DNA of 64,000 nucleotides from Rhodococcus sp. SBT000017 (GCF_003688915.1 NZ_REFU01000001.1:2046001-2110000); one strand, 5' to 3'. Positions 9,654 through 18,384 are shown, counted from the first letter of the stretch. The notes: a model not told the origin generated them from the sequence alone. A program made the numbers and translations.

Positions 9654-10181
9654 ATGAGCATTCACACCAGCGTTGCGGACCCCGCCCCAGAGCAGGCCCT
9701 GGACTCGATCATCGGCCATCGCTTCATCTACACCTATGCCAACGGGTGGCAGTACGAGATGTACGTCAAGAACGCCACCACCATCGACTACCGAATCCAC
9801 TCCGGGATGGTCGGGGGCCGGTGGGTCAAGGGACAAGAAGTCGACCTCGTCGGACTCGGCCGCGGCGTCTTCAAGATCTCGTGGAACGAGCCCACCGGCA
9901 CGAGCGTCGTCGTCAACGTCGTTCCCGAGGACCGCGTTCTGCACGGCACCATCTTCTTCCCTCACTGGGTGGAACTCGACGGATCCAAAACCGTCCTGTT
10001 CCAGAACGACCACCTCGACAAGATGCGCCGGTTCCGCGATCAGGGCCCCACCTATCCGATCTACGTCGTGCCGGAGTTCGCGCATATCACCCTGTTCGAG
10101 TTCGTCGGCATCGACGACGAGACCGTGATCGACACCGCACCCGCAGACTTACCGGCAGGCTTCGCCGACCGGAGCAACTGA
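9654..10181 (+). CDS. padC: Phenolic acid decarboxylase PadC
   Basis: A 175-residue phenolic acid decarboxylase, which removes CO2 from ferulic, p-coumaric or caffeic acid to give vinylphenols without a cofactor. The family's strands are clear: [18 protein letters not shown], then [16 protein letters not shown], then [13 protein letters not shown]. The catalytic set by analogy with Bacillus enzymes is Tyr26, Tyr28 and Glu79. Start ATG at 9654 has GGA five bases upstream; an in-frame ATG at 9636 is possible. It is divergent from a MarR gene and followed immediately by an esterase gene, which suggests inducible handling of plant hydroxycinnamates. Confidence 0.92.
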   Translation: MSIHTSVADPAPEQALDSIIGHRFIYTYANGWQYEMYVKNATTIDYRIHSGMVGGRWVKGQEVDLVGLGRGVFKISWNEPTGTSVVVNVVPEDRVLHGTIFFPHWVELDGSKTVLFQNDHLDKMRRFRDQGPTYPIYVVPEFAHITLFEFVGIDDETVIDTAPADLPAGFADRSN

Positions 10182-10182
10182 G

Positions 10183-11001
10183 ATGCGCATCCAGAACCCC
10201 GACATGGCCCCGGTCACGCTCTGCCACGGTGGTCAGCTGATCCGTGGCAACGAGTACCGGTCCGTCGACGCCGACGGAGCAGCACCGCCCGTTCTGATCG
10301 TCCACGGCTTCAGCGAATCCAGCGTGGGACCACAGCGTCTCTTCGTGCAGATCGCCCGACGCCTGGTCGAGGCGGGAGCGGTCGTCCGCGCGTACGACCG
10401 AATCGGGCAGGGCGTCAGCGACGGCGAGTTCGAGGCCATCACGCTGCGTGACGAGGTCGAACAGGTGTCGACCATGATCCGGTCGTTCGCTACAGACCAC
10501 TCTGCACCGGTTCACGTCGTCGCGCACAGCCTCGGCGCGGTGGAAGCGGCCATGGCGGCCGCGCTCCTCCCCGACCAGGTCGCAAGCCTCACCCTGTGGT
10601 CACCTGCAGGCGTCGTCGTCGACGACATCGCCGTGAAGAACGAGATCCAGGGCCGGCCTCTCGATTCCGTCGCGCAGAACGGCGGCTTCGACTTCGGCGG
10701 CATGTGGCTCGGACCGGCATTTTTCGACGACATCCGCGATGGCCTCGACGTGTACGCGGCGGCGGCCGGTTACGGCGGACCCGTCGACGTCATCCACGGC
10801 ACCGCTGACCAGATCGTGCCGCTCGAATACGGACGCCGTTACGCAGAGTTGCTGCCGCACGCGACATTCACCGCAATCTCCGGTGCCGACCATTCCTGGT
10901 CATCGCGGGCCTGGCGGGATGAACTCCTGACGCGTCTGCTGTCGCTTGTGGGGCTACCGAAAACCGATCGAACACGGGGGTCGTCTGGTTCCGTTGCGTA
11001 A
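10183..11001 (+). CDS. Alpha/beta hydrolase, probable cinnamoyl/feruloyl esterase
   Basis: A 272-residue cytosolic alpha/beta hydrolase. Oxyanion-hole region VLIVHGFSES (near residue 40), nucleophile elbow VAHSLGAVEA with Ser116, acid Asp in HGTADQIVP and His in SGADHSW. Its ATG follows the padC stop by one base, so the two are translationally coupled. This pairing suggests that the esterase frees hydroxycinnamate from its esters and PadC then decarboxylates it; the substrate is inferred from context and from a general resemblance to bacterial cinnamoyl esterases, not from a specific signature. No signal peptide, so the ester must enter the cell. Confidence 0.75.
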   Translation: MRIQNPDMAPVTLCHGGQLIRGNEYRSVDADGAAPPVLIVHGFSESSVGPQRLFVQIARRLVEAGAVVRAYDRIGQGVSDGEFEAITLRDEVEQVSTMIRSFATDHSAPVHVVAHSLGAVEAAMAAALLPDQVASLTLWSPAGVVVDDIAVKNEIQGRPLDSVAQNGGFDFGGMWLGPAFFDDIRDGLDVYAAAAGYGGPVDVIHGTADQIVPLEYGRRYAELLPHATFTAISGADHSWSSRAWRDELLTRLLSLVGLPKTDRTRGSSGSVA

Positions 11002-11073
11002 AACCGCAACTTCTAGCGGAACTCATTGCACTGCAGCATAATCCATCGATATCGACGGAATGTCGTCGGCGTT

Positions 11074-11214
11074 CTATGCACGCTCCGACGCCGCGCCCGA
11101 ACCGCGATGCACATCGGCGTTGATGCTGTTGGCCGCCTCCGGCCGATCGATGGTGACGACGAGGGTGTGTCCCCGCACTTCGGTGACTACCACTTCGGAC
11201 ACGTCGATCCTCAT
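11074..11214 (-). pseudogene. Truncated enoyl-CoA hydratase (N-terminal 46 codons only)
   Basis: A minus-strand ORF of 46 codons with its own site (GGAGAA just before ATG at 11214). It reads VVVTEVRGHTLVVTIDRPEA and then ANSINADVH, the unmistakable first beta strands of a crotonase-fold enoyl-CoA hydratase/isomerase. It hits TAG at 11074 where the family continues for another 200 or more residues, so the gene is a stub. The start, ribosome binding site and an upstream operator (11247-11263) are intact. It lies downstream of the TetR gene 11286-11885 and the thiolase gene, which fits a former acyl-CoA degradation operon. Confidence 0.75.
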
Positions 11215-11246
11215 TTCTCCGGGCCGTGAGAGCCAGTAACCTAATT

Positions 11247-11263
11247 CAGACAGTCACTGTCTG
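11247..11263. promoter_or_regulatory. TetR-type operator before the crotonase stub
   Basis: CAGACAGTCACTGTCTG: perfect 7-bp arms around a 3-bp centre, 33 bp before the crotonase start. A near copy in the same orientation lies before the thiolase gene (13449-13465). Both extend to ATTGC on the upstream side and an AT-rich, -10-like stretch on the other. Probable site of the TetR protein encoded at 11286-11885. Confidence 0.65.
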
Positions 11264-11285
11264 CAATGGTTCGGTCGTTTATCGG

Positions 11286-11885
11286 CTAGCTCAACGCTCG
11301 CAGGACAGTGTCGACGATCAGTTTCGAGTGGCTCACGGCGGCGCGACTTCTCGCGCCTGCGTGCGCTTGCGAGAACAGCGCACGTGCCAATACCGCACCC
11401 GTCACGAGTTCGAGCAGCAACGTCGTCGACGTGCCCTCCGGTAGCTCTCCTCGCGCAATCGCGCGGCGGACGATGCGTCGGGTAGTGACCAAGCGGCTCT
11501 GATTGAGAGTCTCGGTGAGATGCGACAACAGGTCCGGATTCACCCTCGCGTCGAGAGTCACCCGCAATGAGACCAAGCCGGAGAGCTCTCCGTAGCCGAC
11601 GGCCAATTGCTCCGCAAGTTCGACGAGGTCCCCGCGGACCGATCCCGTGTCGATCGGCGTGGACAGCGGCGACCGTGCTTCGAGCGCTTGAACCAAGAGC
11701 TCTTCCTTGTCGGCCCAGCGGCGATAGAGTGCGGCCCTGCCGACCTTGGCCCGCCGCGCGACTGCGTCGAAGGTGAAGCCTCGCCAACTGGTTTCCCAAT
11801 ACACCTCGAGCACAGCGGCATACACGCGGTCCTCCATGTCCGCGTCACGGGGACGTCCCGGTCCGCGCGGAGACTCCTGAGACAT
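11286..11885 (-). CDS. TetR family regulator
   Basis: A 199-residue TetR protein. The helix-turn-helix covers about residues 17-62 (YAAVLEVYWETSWRGFTFDAVARRAKVGRAALYRRW seen in parts), preceded by a basic arm GPGRPRDADM. The C-terminal domain is all-helical and ends in a hydrophobic dimer region. It lies between a thiolase-like gene upstream (40-bp gap, same strand) and a truncated crotonase downstream. Two matching palindromes, one before each of those genes, are its likely targets, implying a small regulon for acyl-CoA metabolism with an acyl-CoA or acid as ligand. Confidence 0.85.
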   Translation of the reverse strand: MSQESPRGPGRPRDADMEDRVYAAVLEVYWETSWRGFTFDAVARRAKVGRAALYRRWADKEELLVQALEARSPLSTPIDTGSVRGDLVELAEQLAVGYGELSGLVSLRVTLDARVNPDLLSHLTETLNQSRLVTTRRIVRRAIARGELPEGTSTTLLLELVTGAVLARALFSQAHAGARSRAAVSHSKLIVDTVLRALS

Positions 11886-11925
11886 GACTGCATCCTCTCA
11901 CCCGTCTGCCGACCGACGACGACGA

Positions 11926-13440
11926 TTACATGCAGCGGTCGACGGCAAGGTTCCCCTCGTTGTCCACCAGGTCGATCCGGTGTCCGACGGCCGACTCGTT
12001 CCGCCCAGACACGAGGTCGTGAAGCGTCGCTGCGAATACGCGTCCGGCTCGGCCCGCCACCCGCGCCCCGTCGTCCGTTGCTGCAACGACGAACGCTTGC
12101 TCCGGCAGGCCATTGCGGTCGTACGTGACCGTGGCGGTCTCGATCGTCGCCTTTCCCGAGTAACCGTGCGCGGCATGTACCGGCGTGCCCGAGGAATCCA
12201 CCGGCTCCGGGTCGCCGATGTATCCGTCGCGATGAGCTGTCGTGGACAGCAGCACCACATGCTGATACGTCAGGTAGCCGCCGTTCGCATGAACCAACGC
12301 GACTCCTGAGTTCTTTCGCAGCAGCCGCGTCGACTCCGCTACAGCGTGGAGCGAATAGCTGCTCAACGGTCCGCCGAAGAACGAATGTCCGCCCAGGACA
12401 GTGGGAGTCGCGCCCTCTGCCAGGCCCAGCTCGTCGGCCAATAGCTCCGGCACGATCGGGAAGCAGCTGTACGCGTCGACGAATGCAAGGTTCGCGCTGG
12501 TGACATCGGCCCTCGACAAAGCGCGTTGCACGGCCGCGCGGAGAGCCGGAGCGTCGTCGAACACCGAGCGCGCCAACACATCCGGATTGTCGACGGCACC
12601 CGCACCACCCCACAGGTACACCATCCGATCCTCTGCCACACCGGCTTCGCGAGCAGTCGCCAACGAACAGATCAGGACCGCAGCTGCTTGATCGACGAAC
12701 GGCATGGCGTTCATCGACAATGGATAGCAATCGGACACAGGCCGGTTCGACGACGTGACAGTGCCGATGTCCTCCGGCGTGCGAAAGACCGGACTCCAGG
12801 CAACAGGATGTTCAGCTGCGATTGCCGAGAAGCGGGAGTACATGTCGGCCGATTCGCGCAGTGCCTGTTCGGGGGTCAGTCCACGGCTGTGGGCACGGGC
12901 GTTCCCGAAGAGCGGGTAGATCTGTACCGGTGCCAGGATCCCTGCTCGCTGCATTTCGGCGCTGCCGAGGTCCTCGGGCGAGAACGACGGAGGGCCTCCC
13001 GGTGCGGTGGTCCAACCCGACTCACGGGGGTCCACACCCGCCTTCATCAGGGCGCGGACCGAGGCCTGCGCCTCACCGCCCACCACGAGTGCTGCAGTAG
13101 TGAGCCCTTCGGCAATATCTCGGCCTACCTGGTCGAGGAGACGCGCAGGGTGGTGCCCGCCGATGGTGCTGGTCGACCGGGAAGTGAGGGTGACGCCCAG
13201 CCGCTCGGCTAGCAGGGATGGAAGGTCGTCGTAATTCCAGCTCGTGGTGCGAACAGCGTGCACAGCGTCGAGCTTGTGCTTCAGGCCGTGTGCCCCAGCG
13301 TCATCGATCGCTGCGTCCACAGCACGCAGAACGAGCTCGAGAGGTTCGATGGCGCTCTGTGCAGGCCCGGCACCTGTGAACTTCAGGTCACCCACACCCA
13401 CGATGACCGGGACTCGTTGCGCACTGATGGACATGCTCAC
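11926..13440 (-). CDS. Thiolase-fold acetyl-CoA acetyltransferase-like protein
   Basis: A 504-residue protein of the thiolase superfamily, SCP-x/DitF-like branch. The N-terminal thiolase half starts VPVIVGVGDLKFTGAGP; conserved segments include GGHHPARLLDQ, DAYSCFPIVPELLADELGL, LGGHSFFGGPLSSY and HANGGYLTYQH. The C-terminal 100 residues form an extra OB-like domain seen in this subgroup. The canonical N-terminal active-site Cys motif is not obvious, so activity may be altered, as in steroid side-chain thiolase partners. Start is GTG at 13440 (ATG at 13434 is an alternative); an operator-like palindrome begins nine bases upstream, suggesting a nearly leaderless mRNA. Confidence 0.8.
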   Translation of the reverse strand: MSMSISAQRVPVIVGVGDLKFTGAGPAQSAIEPLELVLRAVDAAIDDAGAHGLKHKLDAVHAVRTTSWNYDDLPSLLAERLGVTLTSRSTSTIGGHHPARLLDQVGRDIAEGLTTAALVVGGEAQASVRALMKAGVDPRESGWTTAPGGPPSFSPEDLGSAEMQRAGILAPVQIYPLFGNARAHSRGLTPEQALRESADMYSRFSAIAAEHPVAWSPVFRTPEDIGTVTSSNRPVSDCYPLSMNAMPFVDQAAAVLICSLATAREAGVAEDRMVYLWGGAGAVDNPDVLARSVFDDAPALRAAVQRALSRADVTSANLAFVDAYSCFPIVPELLADELGLAEGATPTVLGGHSFFGGPLSSYSLHAVAESTRLLRKNSGVALVHANGGYLTYQHVVLLSTTAHRDGYIGDPEPVDSSGTPVHAAHGYSGKATIETATVTYDRNGLPEQAFVVAATDDGARVAGRAGRVFAATLHDLVSGRNESAVGHRIDLVDNEGNLAVDRCM

Positions 13441-13448
13441 AGCATATA

Positions 13449-13465
13449 CAGACAGGGATTGTCCG
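13449..13465. promoter_or_regulatory. Second copy of the TetR-type operator, before the thiolase gene
   Basis: CAGACAGGGATTGTCCG matches the site at 11247-11263 in the left arm fully and the right arm with two changes, and both sites are followed by GCAAT on the plus strand. On the minus strand a TATATG -10-like hexamer abuts it. It would let the TetR at 11286-11885 control the thiolase gene. Confidence 0.6.
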
Positions 13466-13488
13466 CAATATCGTGAGGCACGATCAGG

Positions 13489-14934
13489 CTACGAGAATCC
13501 CCGAAAGATTCCATCGTGGTCAGCGCTGTCTGCGAATGACTCGAAGTCCATGTTCGCGATGGACAGATTGTTCTCCACCGACCACATCTCCGATGGGATG
13601 ACACGGAAAGCCCTGCCGCGGGGTCGCTCTGAATAGTCGGGGCCGGTGTAGACGGCGACAATCGGCATTTCAGGATTGGTCACGGTTTCGGCGTCGACGA
13701 GAAATGCATAGTAGGGCGGTGGCTCGCCGATGGCTTCGAGCAATCCCTCGACGGTCATGCCGTCGTTCTCCGAGTTGTCGATGCAGGTGAGATACGCGGC
13801 GAATTCGACGTCGCCACCCTGCGGTATCGGGGCCATAGCGGCGACAGCGACTGCGCGCCAAGCATCGTCGTCGCTGAAATCTGTCCGAATCAGTAGTGAC
13901 TGGTGTTCGAGATGATCAGCAAGGACCCGCCCGGTTCCGAGGGTGGCAAGCACCTCTGCTTCACGACGGTCGCGCTCCTCCGCGGCGAGCTCGGAGACGA
14001 TGACCGCTGCCTCACGCTCGGGCGGGTCGACGGGAATGATCGACTCGATGATTCGAATGCAGTCGCCCTCGTCCATGTCCTGATAACTACGTATCTCGTA
14101 GGTCCAATCACCGGTGGACTGCCGGTAGCGCTCAGGCGTCGAGTCGTTCGGCCACTCGAGGGTCGGCTCGCCGATAGCAGTGACCCAGCGGCGCAGGGTG
14201 AACTGAGGCGCATTTCCGCCGATCGACAGACTCAGCTCTCCGGTACGCGGATTGCCCGCCTGCACTTGAACATACGTCTGCAACGGCAGCCATGCCGGGA
14301 CCGCCTTGGGCATACCATCCAGCGCTCGTTGCCGTTCTTCGTGCTCGCGGCGGAGCTTCTCCATCTCGTCTTCGGCTGGGCGTGAGGGACCTGTCCACTC
14401 GAACAGATTCGGATCGAATGGCTCGTCGAGGGTGGGGTGCTCGAGTTCGATCCAGTCTTCGCCTCTCTGCCACCGAAGTGCGACACCGAGTTCGGCATCG
14501 AACACGTAGACAACCTGGTCGTTCGCATGTTGGTCGTGCGCGGTGACTTCCCATCCAGCGCGACCGCGGACCGTCACTTCTCTGGGCGCACCAGGATCGA
14601 CGAACCGCTGTTGGTCGAACCCGTGCGAGGACTTGGGCGGGAATGTGTCGTATGCGCGCAGCAGTTGGGACGGGAGGCCGACCCCCATGACTGCATACAT
14701 GGTGTGGGGAGACTTGACGGAGTGAATCATCGTCCCGTCGGCATCACGGGACCATCTGTCGGTGGCATTTTCGATGAATGTGGGCTCGCCGGCGGCATTT
14801 TCGTGTCGCCACGTCTCGTCCGGTATGTGCATCACCGTTTGCCTGGATCCGTCGGAATGGTGGACGGTCCCTCCTACGGTGCGTCCCATAGTGCCGTAGT
14901 TTGCGCCTCGGATCTGTTCCCACGTCGGAGCCAT
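13489..14934 (-). CDS. Two-part protein with C-terminal DUF6924 domain
   Basis: A 481-residue soluble protein without signal or membrane segment. The first 300 residues contain beta-rich, LolA-like sequence that reads like a reporter of peptide or lipoprotein variants (GWEVTAHDQHANDQVVYVFD, LGVALRWQRGEDWIELEHP), with a charged linker near 190-210. The last 140 residues match the DUF6924 pattern: LLIRTDFSDDDAWRAV at the start and RVIPSEMWSVENNLSIANMD near the end. Function of DUF6924 is not known; it is often found beside regulatory or immunity-like proteins. A second protein nearby (16846-17391) begins with a similar LLRTYFGDDDDSAW segment. Confidence 0.65.
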   Translation of the reverse strand: MAPTWEQIRGANYGTMGRTVGGTVHHSDGSRQTVMHIPDETWRHENAAGEPTFIENATDRWSRDADGTMIHSVKSPHTMYAVMGVGLPSQLLRAYDTFPPKSSHGFDQQRFVDPGAPREVTVRGRAGWEVTAHDQHANDQVVYVFDAELGVALRWQRGEDWIELEHPTLDEPFDPNLFEWTGPSRPAEDEMEKLRREHEERQRALDGMPKAVPAWLPLQTYVQVQAGNPRTGELSLSIGGNAPQFTLRRWVTAIGEPTLEWPNDSTPERYRQSTGDWTYEIRSYQDMDEGDCIRIIESIIPVDPPEREAAVIVSELAAEERDRREAEVLATLGTGRVLADHLEHQSLLIRTDFSDDDAWRAVAVAAMAPIPQGGDVEFAAYLTCIDNSENDGMTVEGLLEAIGEPPPYYAFLVDAETVTNPEMPIVAVYTGPDYSERPRGRAFRVIPSEMWSVENNLSIANMDFESFADSADHDGIFRGFS

Positions 14935-15071
14935 GATGGAAAAGTACCCGACCGCACGGTCTCTTGCCCATCGAATTCAACAAGGCGGTTGGCTGAAAAT
15001 CCTCCCCTTCGTCGCCGCCACAGTGGCGTTGGCATCCACGAGATCGCACGGGGACAACAGTTACCGAATTG

Positions 15072-15473
15072 TCAGGGGAGGCTACCGGGTTCCGCGTCGA
15101 CGTCGCTGATCACGACGTCGGCTCTGTCGGTGTAGAAGGCCACGTGACGTCCGATCATCGCCACCGCAGGGAAGGGCGCGTTGTAGGTCCAGACGACGTC
15201 GGCGACAGTTTCGGACTCGGCGGCGACGCTGAAATACTCGGCATCGCCCTTGAACGGACAGTAGCTGGTCGTGGCGCTCTTCCGAAGCAAACGTGTATCG
15301 ACGTCACTCATCGGGATGTACTGGACTGCAGGGTAGCTCGATTCGATCAGGGTCAGGGCGTTGCTACTGTCCGCCACCTGCTGCCCGTTGATGTGGACGG
15401 TCACGCGCCCTTCGGTGGGCTCGACGGTGATCGGGTGCTCGGCGTTGGGTTCGAGGACGACGCGTTCGGACAC
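15072..15473 (-). CDS. DUF427 domain protein
   Basis: A 133-residue protein of the DUF427 (beta-barrel) family, recognised by EPTEGRVTVHINGQQVADS, RLLRKSATTSYCPFKGDAEYFS and the final WTYNAPFPAVAMIGRHVAFY segments (each seen as short conserved blocks). It fills almost the whole protein, as usual for the family. Function is unknown; no catalytic residues are established. Encoded alone between the DUF6924 protein and the diguanylate cyclase gene. Confidence 0.85.
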   Translation of the reverse strand: MSERVVLEPNAEHPITVEPTEGRVTVHINGQQVADSSNALTLIESSYPAVQYIPMSDVDTRLLRKSATTSYCPFKGDAEYFSVAAESETVADVVWTYNAPFPAVAMIGRHVAFYTDRADVVISDVDAEPGSLP

Positions 15474-15695
15474 GGTGCATGCCTTTCACTTTTCGGGTCG
15501 TGCTGACGGATGATTCAACCGCAACCCTGGACATTTTCATCCCTGCGGCAGGCTCCTTCTTTCTGCACTTGGCAACGCGCCGACCGATGGTTCCCTGCAC
15601 CGTCCGGTCTCAGCACCCTGCTGTACGGAAGCAGTGGAGCCCGGTCAACCTCGGCATTGCAACCCAGAAGCGAGCCCTCCACTCTTCCAGTCACT

Positions 15696-16853
15696 TCAAC
15701 GACCAGCGCCTCCACCGCGATCGGTCTCGGACTCTCGATCCGAACTCTCCGCGATGTGTGGACGATCCAGAGCGATACGGTTGCGGCCGTTGCGTTTTGC
15801 AGTGAAGAGAGCAGCGTCGGCGGCGGCCAGTGTCCCGTCGAATATCTCCCGGGAAGTGGTGCGGTCCATGTGCGGCAACGAACCGCCGATGCTGACCGTG
15901 ATCGCGATGTCGTCGTCGACGTTGTGTACGGCACGACGCAATCTGTCTGCGAACTCGCCGAGGGTCGGCGTCGGATCCGGAACGAGGACGACGAATTCGT
16001 CGCCGCCCAGTCTCGCGACGACTGCGTGCCGGCCTGCAGACATGGTCAAACGCATCGCTGTCAGTCTCAATGCCACATCACCGGCTGAATGGCCATGGTG
16101 GTCGTTGACCGCTTTGAAATGGTCGATGTCGATCAGCAAGATCGCGGGGTGGACAGCGCCGTCGCCGACGTCGAGTGCTCTGGCCTCGAGGCCCCTCCGG
16201 TTCAGCACTCCGGTCAGCGGATCCGTCATCGCATCGGACAGGTGTACCCGAGAGGATTTCAACACCGCCCGCGAGTACGCCGACAGCAGTGTGACAGCGC
16301 CGTTGATCACGATGACGGCCACCAACATTCGCAGGACGATCGATACGGTGTCGGTCGAGGCACTTGCCAACGCCCGGGCTCCGAGTCCGAGCACGAAGAC
16401 GGTACTCCACACGACGTGAAACCAGATCACTTTCGGTCGGGCGAAGTGGGCGGCGTACGCACCGACCAGCGCCAGCAGCATCGCGCCGTGAAGCGCCGCC
16501 AACGGGTCGGAATACGTTGCGGTCACGACGGTGACACCGAGTTCGCAGTACACGACGAACCAGTTGTTGCCCGGTGCCCGGCGTGACCACAAGTCCATCC
16601 GGTAGTCGGCTTTGCTCATGATCCATGCAACGGGAATCGTGCTGATGCACACGGCGTAGGTGAGCACGGTGCCGAGACCGTCGGTGGGGCCGTCCTGCGT
16701 GAAGGTGGTGCCGATGCCGACGAGCCCGAACAGCAATGTTTGAACGACGACGCCTATTCGCAGCAGCGGGTCGGGAGATTCCTGGTACGTCCGAGCACCC
16801 GCCGGAATGTCGGTTGGCGTCGTTCTTCCCGGCGATTCCCGGTGTCTACCCAC
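15696..16853 (-). CDS. Membrane-bound GGDEF-domain protein (probable diguanylate cyclase)
   Basis: A 385-residue protein with about six N-terminal membrane helices (residues 30-195) and a C-terminal GGDEF domain. The active-site motif is intact (ARLGGDEFVVLVP) and substrate-binding DHFKAVNDHHGH is present; the RxxD inhibitory site five residues before GGDEF is not seen. It should make cyclic di-GMP from two GTP at the inner membrane face, with the helical region sensing an unknown cue. It starts at GTG 16853, overlapping the upstream gene by 8 bases, so the two are probably translated together. No EAL domain. Confidence 0.85.
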   Translation of the reverse strand: MGRHRESPGRTTPTDIPAGARTYQESPDPLLRIGVVVQTLLFGLVGIGTTFTQDGPTDGLGTVLTYAVCISTIPVAWIMSKADYRMDLWSRRAPGNNWFVVYCELGVTVVTATYSDPLAALHGAMLLALVGAYAAHFARPKVIWFHVVWSTVFVLGLGARALASASTDTVSIVLRMLVAVIVINGAVTLLSAYSRAVLKSSRVHLSDAMTDPLTGVLNRRGLEARALDVGDGAVHPAILLIDIDHFKAVNDHHGHSAGDVALRLTAMRLTMSAGRHAVVARLGGDEFVVLVPDPTPTLGEFADRLRRAVHNVDDDIAITVSIGGSLPHMDRTTSREIFDGTLAAADAALFTAKRNGRNRIALDRPHIAESSDRESETDRGGGAGR

Positions 16854-17391
16854 AGGAACCGTCTCGCGTCATCTCCGTTCGCCACCGCAGACTGGCTCGG
16901 ATCGCGTCGCCGACGCTTGCCGTGAGTTCGGCGACCGTTCGCTCGGAATCGATCTGTGCAGGTTCGACTTCCGTTGTCGGTCGGCGAACCTGCTCGATCG
17001 AGCGCCCGGTATTCGGTGATCGGCCATCGATCCCCAACCGAAAGGCACTGGGCGGGGCCATACGGATTGTGGGAAGGCGTTCGGCGTTTCGTGTCACTGC
17101 AGAACAATCGATGGTGAGCAGCATTCGATCGTGGCGCACGAACGTCTGCTTGTCTGCAATGACAACGTACAAGCCGTCGTTCGCCTCGGCACGCGTGGCC
17201 AGTCGCGTGAGGACCCGACGAATGCGTTGCTGACACTGCGTTCGGTCCGAGGAAACGACCAGCGCGGCACCTGACACCGAAGATCGCGCGTGGCGGGCCT
17301 GCTCCGTCAAGCTGGTCCACGCGGAATCGTCGTCATCACCGAAATATGTTCGCAACAGCCAAAGTTCAGAGTTGTTCGTGCCGTCGGGCAT
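16846..17391 (-). CDS. Hypothetical protein with DUF6924-like N-terminus
   Basis: A 181-residue soluble protein overlapping the start of the diguanylate cyclase gene by 8 bases. Its opening SELWLLRTYFGDDDDSAW recalls the LLIRTDFSDDDAW opening of the DUF6924 domain at 13489-14934, and a YVVIADKQTFV strand follows at mid-length, but the terminal ENNLSIANMDF signature is missing. This resemblance is weak and based on reading only. The tight overlap suggests a functional link to c-di-GMP signalling. Otherwise unrecognised. Confidence 0.5.
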   Translation of the reverse strand: MPDGTNNSELWLLRTYFGDDDDSAWTSLTEQARHARSSVSGAALVVSSDRTQCQQRIRRVLTRLATRAEANDGLYVVIADKQTFVRHDRMLLTIDCSAVTRNAERLPTIRMAPPSAFRLGIDGRSPNTGRSIEQVRRPTTEVEPAQIDSERTVAELTASVGDAIRASLRWRTEMTRDGSCG

Positions 17392-17433
17392 GGTGATCCA
17401 ATCCGAGAACGACGGGTGCAGCGAACCGCACGA

Positions 17434-18384
17434 TCAGATGGAGGAAACCGTCCGCAATTTCAAAGGCACGTTGTCGGCGAGGAATGCGAGTTGATCACCG
17501 ATCACCGAGGAGAACAGGGGTTCGACGTACGGATCGAAATGACCGCCTGAATAGGTGCGTACCGTGGCTTTGCGAACTTTCGCCGCGGCGCGTTCCGCGA
17601 CGGACGCCGGGGTGACGGAATCCTCGGACGCGATCTGCACCAGCGTTGGGCAGTCGATCGCAGACATCGTGCGGCCCGGGGAGTACCGCCAGATTTTCAG
17701 CAGTATCCGCGCCGCCACGGTCTCGGGGTAGTCGCCGTCGGTCAGACCCGACTCGAGGACCAAGCGGTCACGCCCTTTCATCGCGTCGGGTGAGACCATC
17801 ACAGCGCGGGTGCCAGGTAGCCCGACACTGTCGACGTAGTGCGGCGATCGCCCGAGGGCGGCGCGGATGCTGTCGGTGATGGCGGCCGGTGCCAGCCGCA
17901 ACGCCTGCCTGAACCCGGTCGCGCGAACAGCGGCGATGCCGTCGATGTGGGGCACCTGCGCGATGACCGCTGCAAAGCGAACGCCGGTGCCCGCCAACGT
18001 GAGTACGTGGCCGCCGGCGAAGGACGTGCCCCATCCGACGATTCGGTTCTCGTCGACGCCGTCGAGCGAGCGAGCGAAGTCGACTGCGTTTCGCCAATCG
18101 GCAAGCTGCGAACCCACGTCCAACAGTTGGCGCGGTTCGCCCTCACTGTCACCGAAGTACCGATAGTCGAAGACGCAGACCACGTAGCCGGCCTCGACGA
18201 AACGCTCGGCGTACGCGTACAGGCGCATCGCCCTGGGTGAGCCGAATCCGTGTGCCATCACGATTGCCGGCCGTGGCCTGGCGGCGGTTACAGCGGGACG
18301 AAAGACCGTTGCCGCGCAACGAACTCCGTCCGACACGAACGAGGTTTCGGTACGGGTGAAGCCGGTGTGTTCTTCGGCGGACAT
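17434..18384 (-). CDS. Alpha/beta hydrolase (dienelactone-hydrolase/X-Pro-dipeptidase-like)
   Basis: A 316-residue alpha/beta hydrolase. Oxyanion region IVMAHGFGSPRAMRLYAYAE (near residue 40), nucleophile elbow VGWGTSFAGGHVL with Ser near 128, acid in IASEDSVTP and His in YSGGHFDPYVEP. The family acts on esters, lactones or peptides; substrate is not predictable. Start ATG at 18384 was preferred because the family begins near here and GAGAGAC lies upstream; the frame is open for 70 more codons without a good start. Lies 41 bases after the SDR gene on the same strand, so they may form an operon. Confidence 0.8.
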   Translation of the reverse strand: MSAEEHTGFTRTETSFVSDGVRCAATVFRPAVTAARPRPAIVMAHGFGSPRAMRLYAYAERFVEAGYVVCVFDYRYFGDSEGEPRQLLDVGSQLADWRNAVDFARSLDGVDENRIVGWGTSFAGGHVLTLAGTGVRFAAVIAQVPHIDGIAAVRATGFRQALRLAPAAITDSIRAALGRSPHYVDSVGLPGTRAVMVSPDAMKGRDRLVLESGLTDGDYPETVAARILLKIWRYSPGRTMSAIDCPTLVQIASEDSVTPASVAERAAAKVRKATVRTYSGGHFDPYVEPLFSSVIGDQLAFLADNVPLKLRTVSSI

